DNA of 64,000 nt from Nemopilema nomurai (lineage: Eukaryota > Cnidaria > Scyphozoa > Rhizostomeae > Rhizostomatidae). Under the pieces are notes generated by a model. It searched no databases, was not told where the DNA came from, and saw only the letters and a program-made list of their open reading frames with translations. The stretch is taken from positions 458,979-522,978 of the forward strand of contig ML133379.1 of the NCBI GenBank assembly GCA_003864495.1, given 5' to 3'. Position 1 is the first letter of the stretch. Every line of letters starts with the position of its first letter. A program made the position numbers and the translations under genes. This document shows positions 61,924 through 64,000 of this stretch, piece after piece.

Positions 61924-63567
61924 TGATTTTATAAAAAAGTTATTGGAATCCATTCGAAGTAGAACTTACACCAACTGGATCACTGTTTTTGAAACATCTT
62001 TAGTTCCAAATCCCACCATAGCATTAGTGTCCCCAATCTGGCTAGCCTGTACTTACAAATCATATGCAATAGCCAATGTTCTTTTGAGATTCTGAGCTTA
62101 GAATTGGTAACTGCGTCATTAATTACATTGGCGAAAGTTAAAACAGTGTTGAATGCATCTCTTCATGGTAAATCCTAAAACTCTTAAAGTAAGGAATCCT
62201 AGGAATAACAACCTTTATACCCTGAAATTAATCAAGGTACTTTTACAATAAGAACTTATTTGAGCCAGAACTTCAAAAAATAGCTTCTTCACATATGCTT
62301 ATATATTAAATTGTTTGAAAATTGATTTGAGAATGATGGAATTGAAAACTCCCTTCACACTCTGCGGTGAAATTCACACATTTTGTGGTTCAAATCAAGT
62401 TAAAAGCTGTTTCTTTTTTAGCATTGAGTTCTTACTGCCCATAAATCTGGTAAATAAGTTGAAACTAATTTTGAATAATGAAAAACAAAACCCTGTTACA
62501 ACTCTGTATAAAACTCCATAACTCTGGTCTAAAGCAAGTCTAAACCTGCTTGTTTTTATGGCAGTACAGCATTAGAAATTTGTTTTATCATAAGAACACC
62601 AAACTAAAGTCAATCTTTGAAAGCTGGTAATAGAAAAATGGGAAAATAAACATTTTTACAAATTTTTCATGGAATTTCAAAACTTTGATCAAGATCAAAT
62701 CAAAACTGTTTGTGTTTTGGGAATGTAGGTCTCAAATTTGTTTTGCATTAAAACAGCAGCAAAAGTTGTAAATTACTTAAAAGCTTGTTCTGAAAAGAAA
62801 GAAAATATCATAATAAAGTCAAACACTGCTTATTATATAGAAATTAAATAATTAAACTTTGATTTTCATCAGGCAACACCAAAATACAGTGAAATGATTA
62901 CCTGTTGATTCTAGAAATGAAGGATTAAGTGCCTCCTTTACTTTGTATTTCTCTCCTAGCAACACCAAATCATAACAGAAACTTTGTACCTTTCTTGTTC
63001 AATCACAGTAGTAGGAGTTTCTTTTACAATTTTTTGTACAAATTTCAAAAACAGTGATACAAATCAAATCAAATCCATTCGCAGTGAGGGAATACTACCT
63101 GTAAAATTTGATTAACGTCAACACACACCAAATGTTTTAAAAGTTTATCCCAAAAAGTAAGAGATCGAGACTTCTTTTGAAAACAAACTTTGAAATTTAC
63201 ACAACTGTGCCATATGGCAAGTGAAAAAGTACTTGTCAAGCCATTTCTTTACTTCTCAATGAAGATCAGAAAGTATGTACTGAAAGTCTCAAATTGCTTC
63301 TTTTTCAATACTTATTTTGCTTCTGTTACGTTTCTAAAGAATTAATAATTTTTTCCTAAACTCTACCCAGCCATCTCACGCCTTTCAACAAAGTATCTTA
63401 GATGGAAACCTTTGAACCACTCTTGTATTGATACTATCCATATTAGATATAGGTATTCTCATTTTAATGTTCTCTTGGTCTATGCAGAAAGCAAACAAGC
63501 CATTCAAAATTTGAGTGATCGATGCAGCCAACAAGGCTTGTCAAGACAAGATATCCAACTATTTGGT

Positions 63568-63583
63568 AGCTTTTAAAAAAGCT
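63568..63583 (-). terminator. histone 3' stem-loop of H1, unit 6
   Basis: Minus-strand AGCTTTTTTAAAAGCT, 55 bp past the H1 stop. Confidence 0.9.
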
Positions 63584-63638
63584 GTTTTGCATGGACAGGA
63601 TGGCGCACTAAGACGAACATGTCTGGAGATCTGAGCCC

Positions 63639-64000
63639 TCAGTTCTTCGACTTGCTGGCCTTGGATTTCTTTGCAGCAGGTGACTTTGCCGTCTTCTTAG
63701 CTGCAGCCTTTTTCGGTTTGCTCTTTCCTGCCACCGAAGCCTTCTTGCTTGCAGCAGCCTTTGGTTTCTTGGCTACTTTAGCTTTGGGCTTCTTGGGGGA
63801 CTTGCTAGCACCAGTTGCTTTCTTCGCTGTCGTTGCCTTCTTTTTCGCGGGACTCTTCTTCACTGAGCTGGTACTGGCCTTTTTAGCCTGCGTACTCTTC
63901 TTAGCCTGTGCTGCTGGCTTTTTCACACTTTCTTTGCTGCGACCGGCTTCTTTTCTGCTGCTGCTTTCTTCGCGGCGACAGGTAGCTTGAACGACCCCGA
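63639..64000 (-). pseudogene. H1: linker histone H1, unit 6 (partial, one frameshift seen)
   Basis: Only the C-tail is in the window; the start lies beyond 64000. A base is missing near 63927 (TTTCACACTTTC against TTTCACAGCTTTC), before KKPAAQAKKST. The clean 95 codons downstream end KASKSKN. Confidence 0.85.

Larger units (their letters stand above)
60498..63567. other. H3-H1 spacer, type A, with LTR element inserted
   Basis: Collinear with 6190-8058 except for the 1.2-kb LTR element at 60728-61923. No gene of its own. Confidence 0.65.

Overview
This window is a tandem array of replication-dependent histone genes from an animal. The genes are intronless, AT-rich spacers separate them, and each ends in a 16-nt histone 3' stem-loop instead of relying on an obvious polyadenylation signal. 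A cnidarian, perhaps an anthozoan, is my best guess. It rests on the quintet layout, a PAN/apple-like secreted gene and an Apaf-1-like CARD fragment in an inserted block. It is an inference; no marker in the window fixes the species.

Basic unit, read along +: H1 (-), H2B (-), H2A (+), H4 (-), H3 (+). H2B/H2A and H4/H3 are divergent pairs with shared promoters. Five units plus the start of a sixth are present. Unit 1 (998-6189) lacks H2A. Unit 2 (8059-15692) has a broken H2A. Unit 3 (17578-25617) has all five genes. Unit 4 (28640-48179) is split by a 12.3-kb block of non-histone DNA between H2A and H4. Unit 5 (52565-60497) has a broken H2A. Unit 6 begins at 63568 and runs off the end inside H1. 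All five H2B, five H4 and five H3 copies are intact and give identical proteins. Every H1 copy carries at least one frameshifting indel, and two of four H2A copies do. This is either real decay of H1 or residual assembly error in low-complexity DNA.

The spacers are not uniform. The H3-H1 spacer exists in two lineages: A (6.2-8.1, 15.7-17.6 and 60.5-63.6 kb) and B (1-0.9, 25.6-28.6 and 48.2-52.6 kb). Much of the B spacer and of the H2A-H4 spacer is a degenerate tandem satellite with monomers of about 165 bp. A 1.2-kb LTR element without coding capacity (60728-61923) sits in one A spacer.

The 34.14-46.42 kb block holds a PIF/Harbinger-like fragment, an orphan immunoglobulin-type exon, a four-exon gene for a predicted secreted cysteine-rich protein (311 aa) with a hAT-type MITE in its second intron, a dead Apaf-1-like fragment (CARD plus the start of NB-ARC with an in-frame stop), and a decayed hAT transposon. 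Its right end is a hAT-type terminus that also lies beside H4 in unit 1.

Together the histone genes supply the core octamer and linker histone in S phase. Regulation visible in the sequence is a GGCGCC (E2F-like) element in every promoter, CCAAT boxes, CACGTG boxes at H1 and H3, and the 3' stem-loops.
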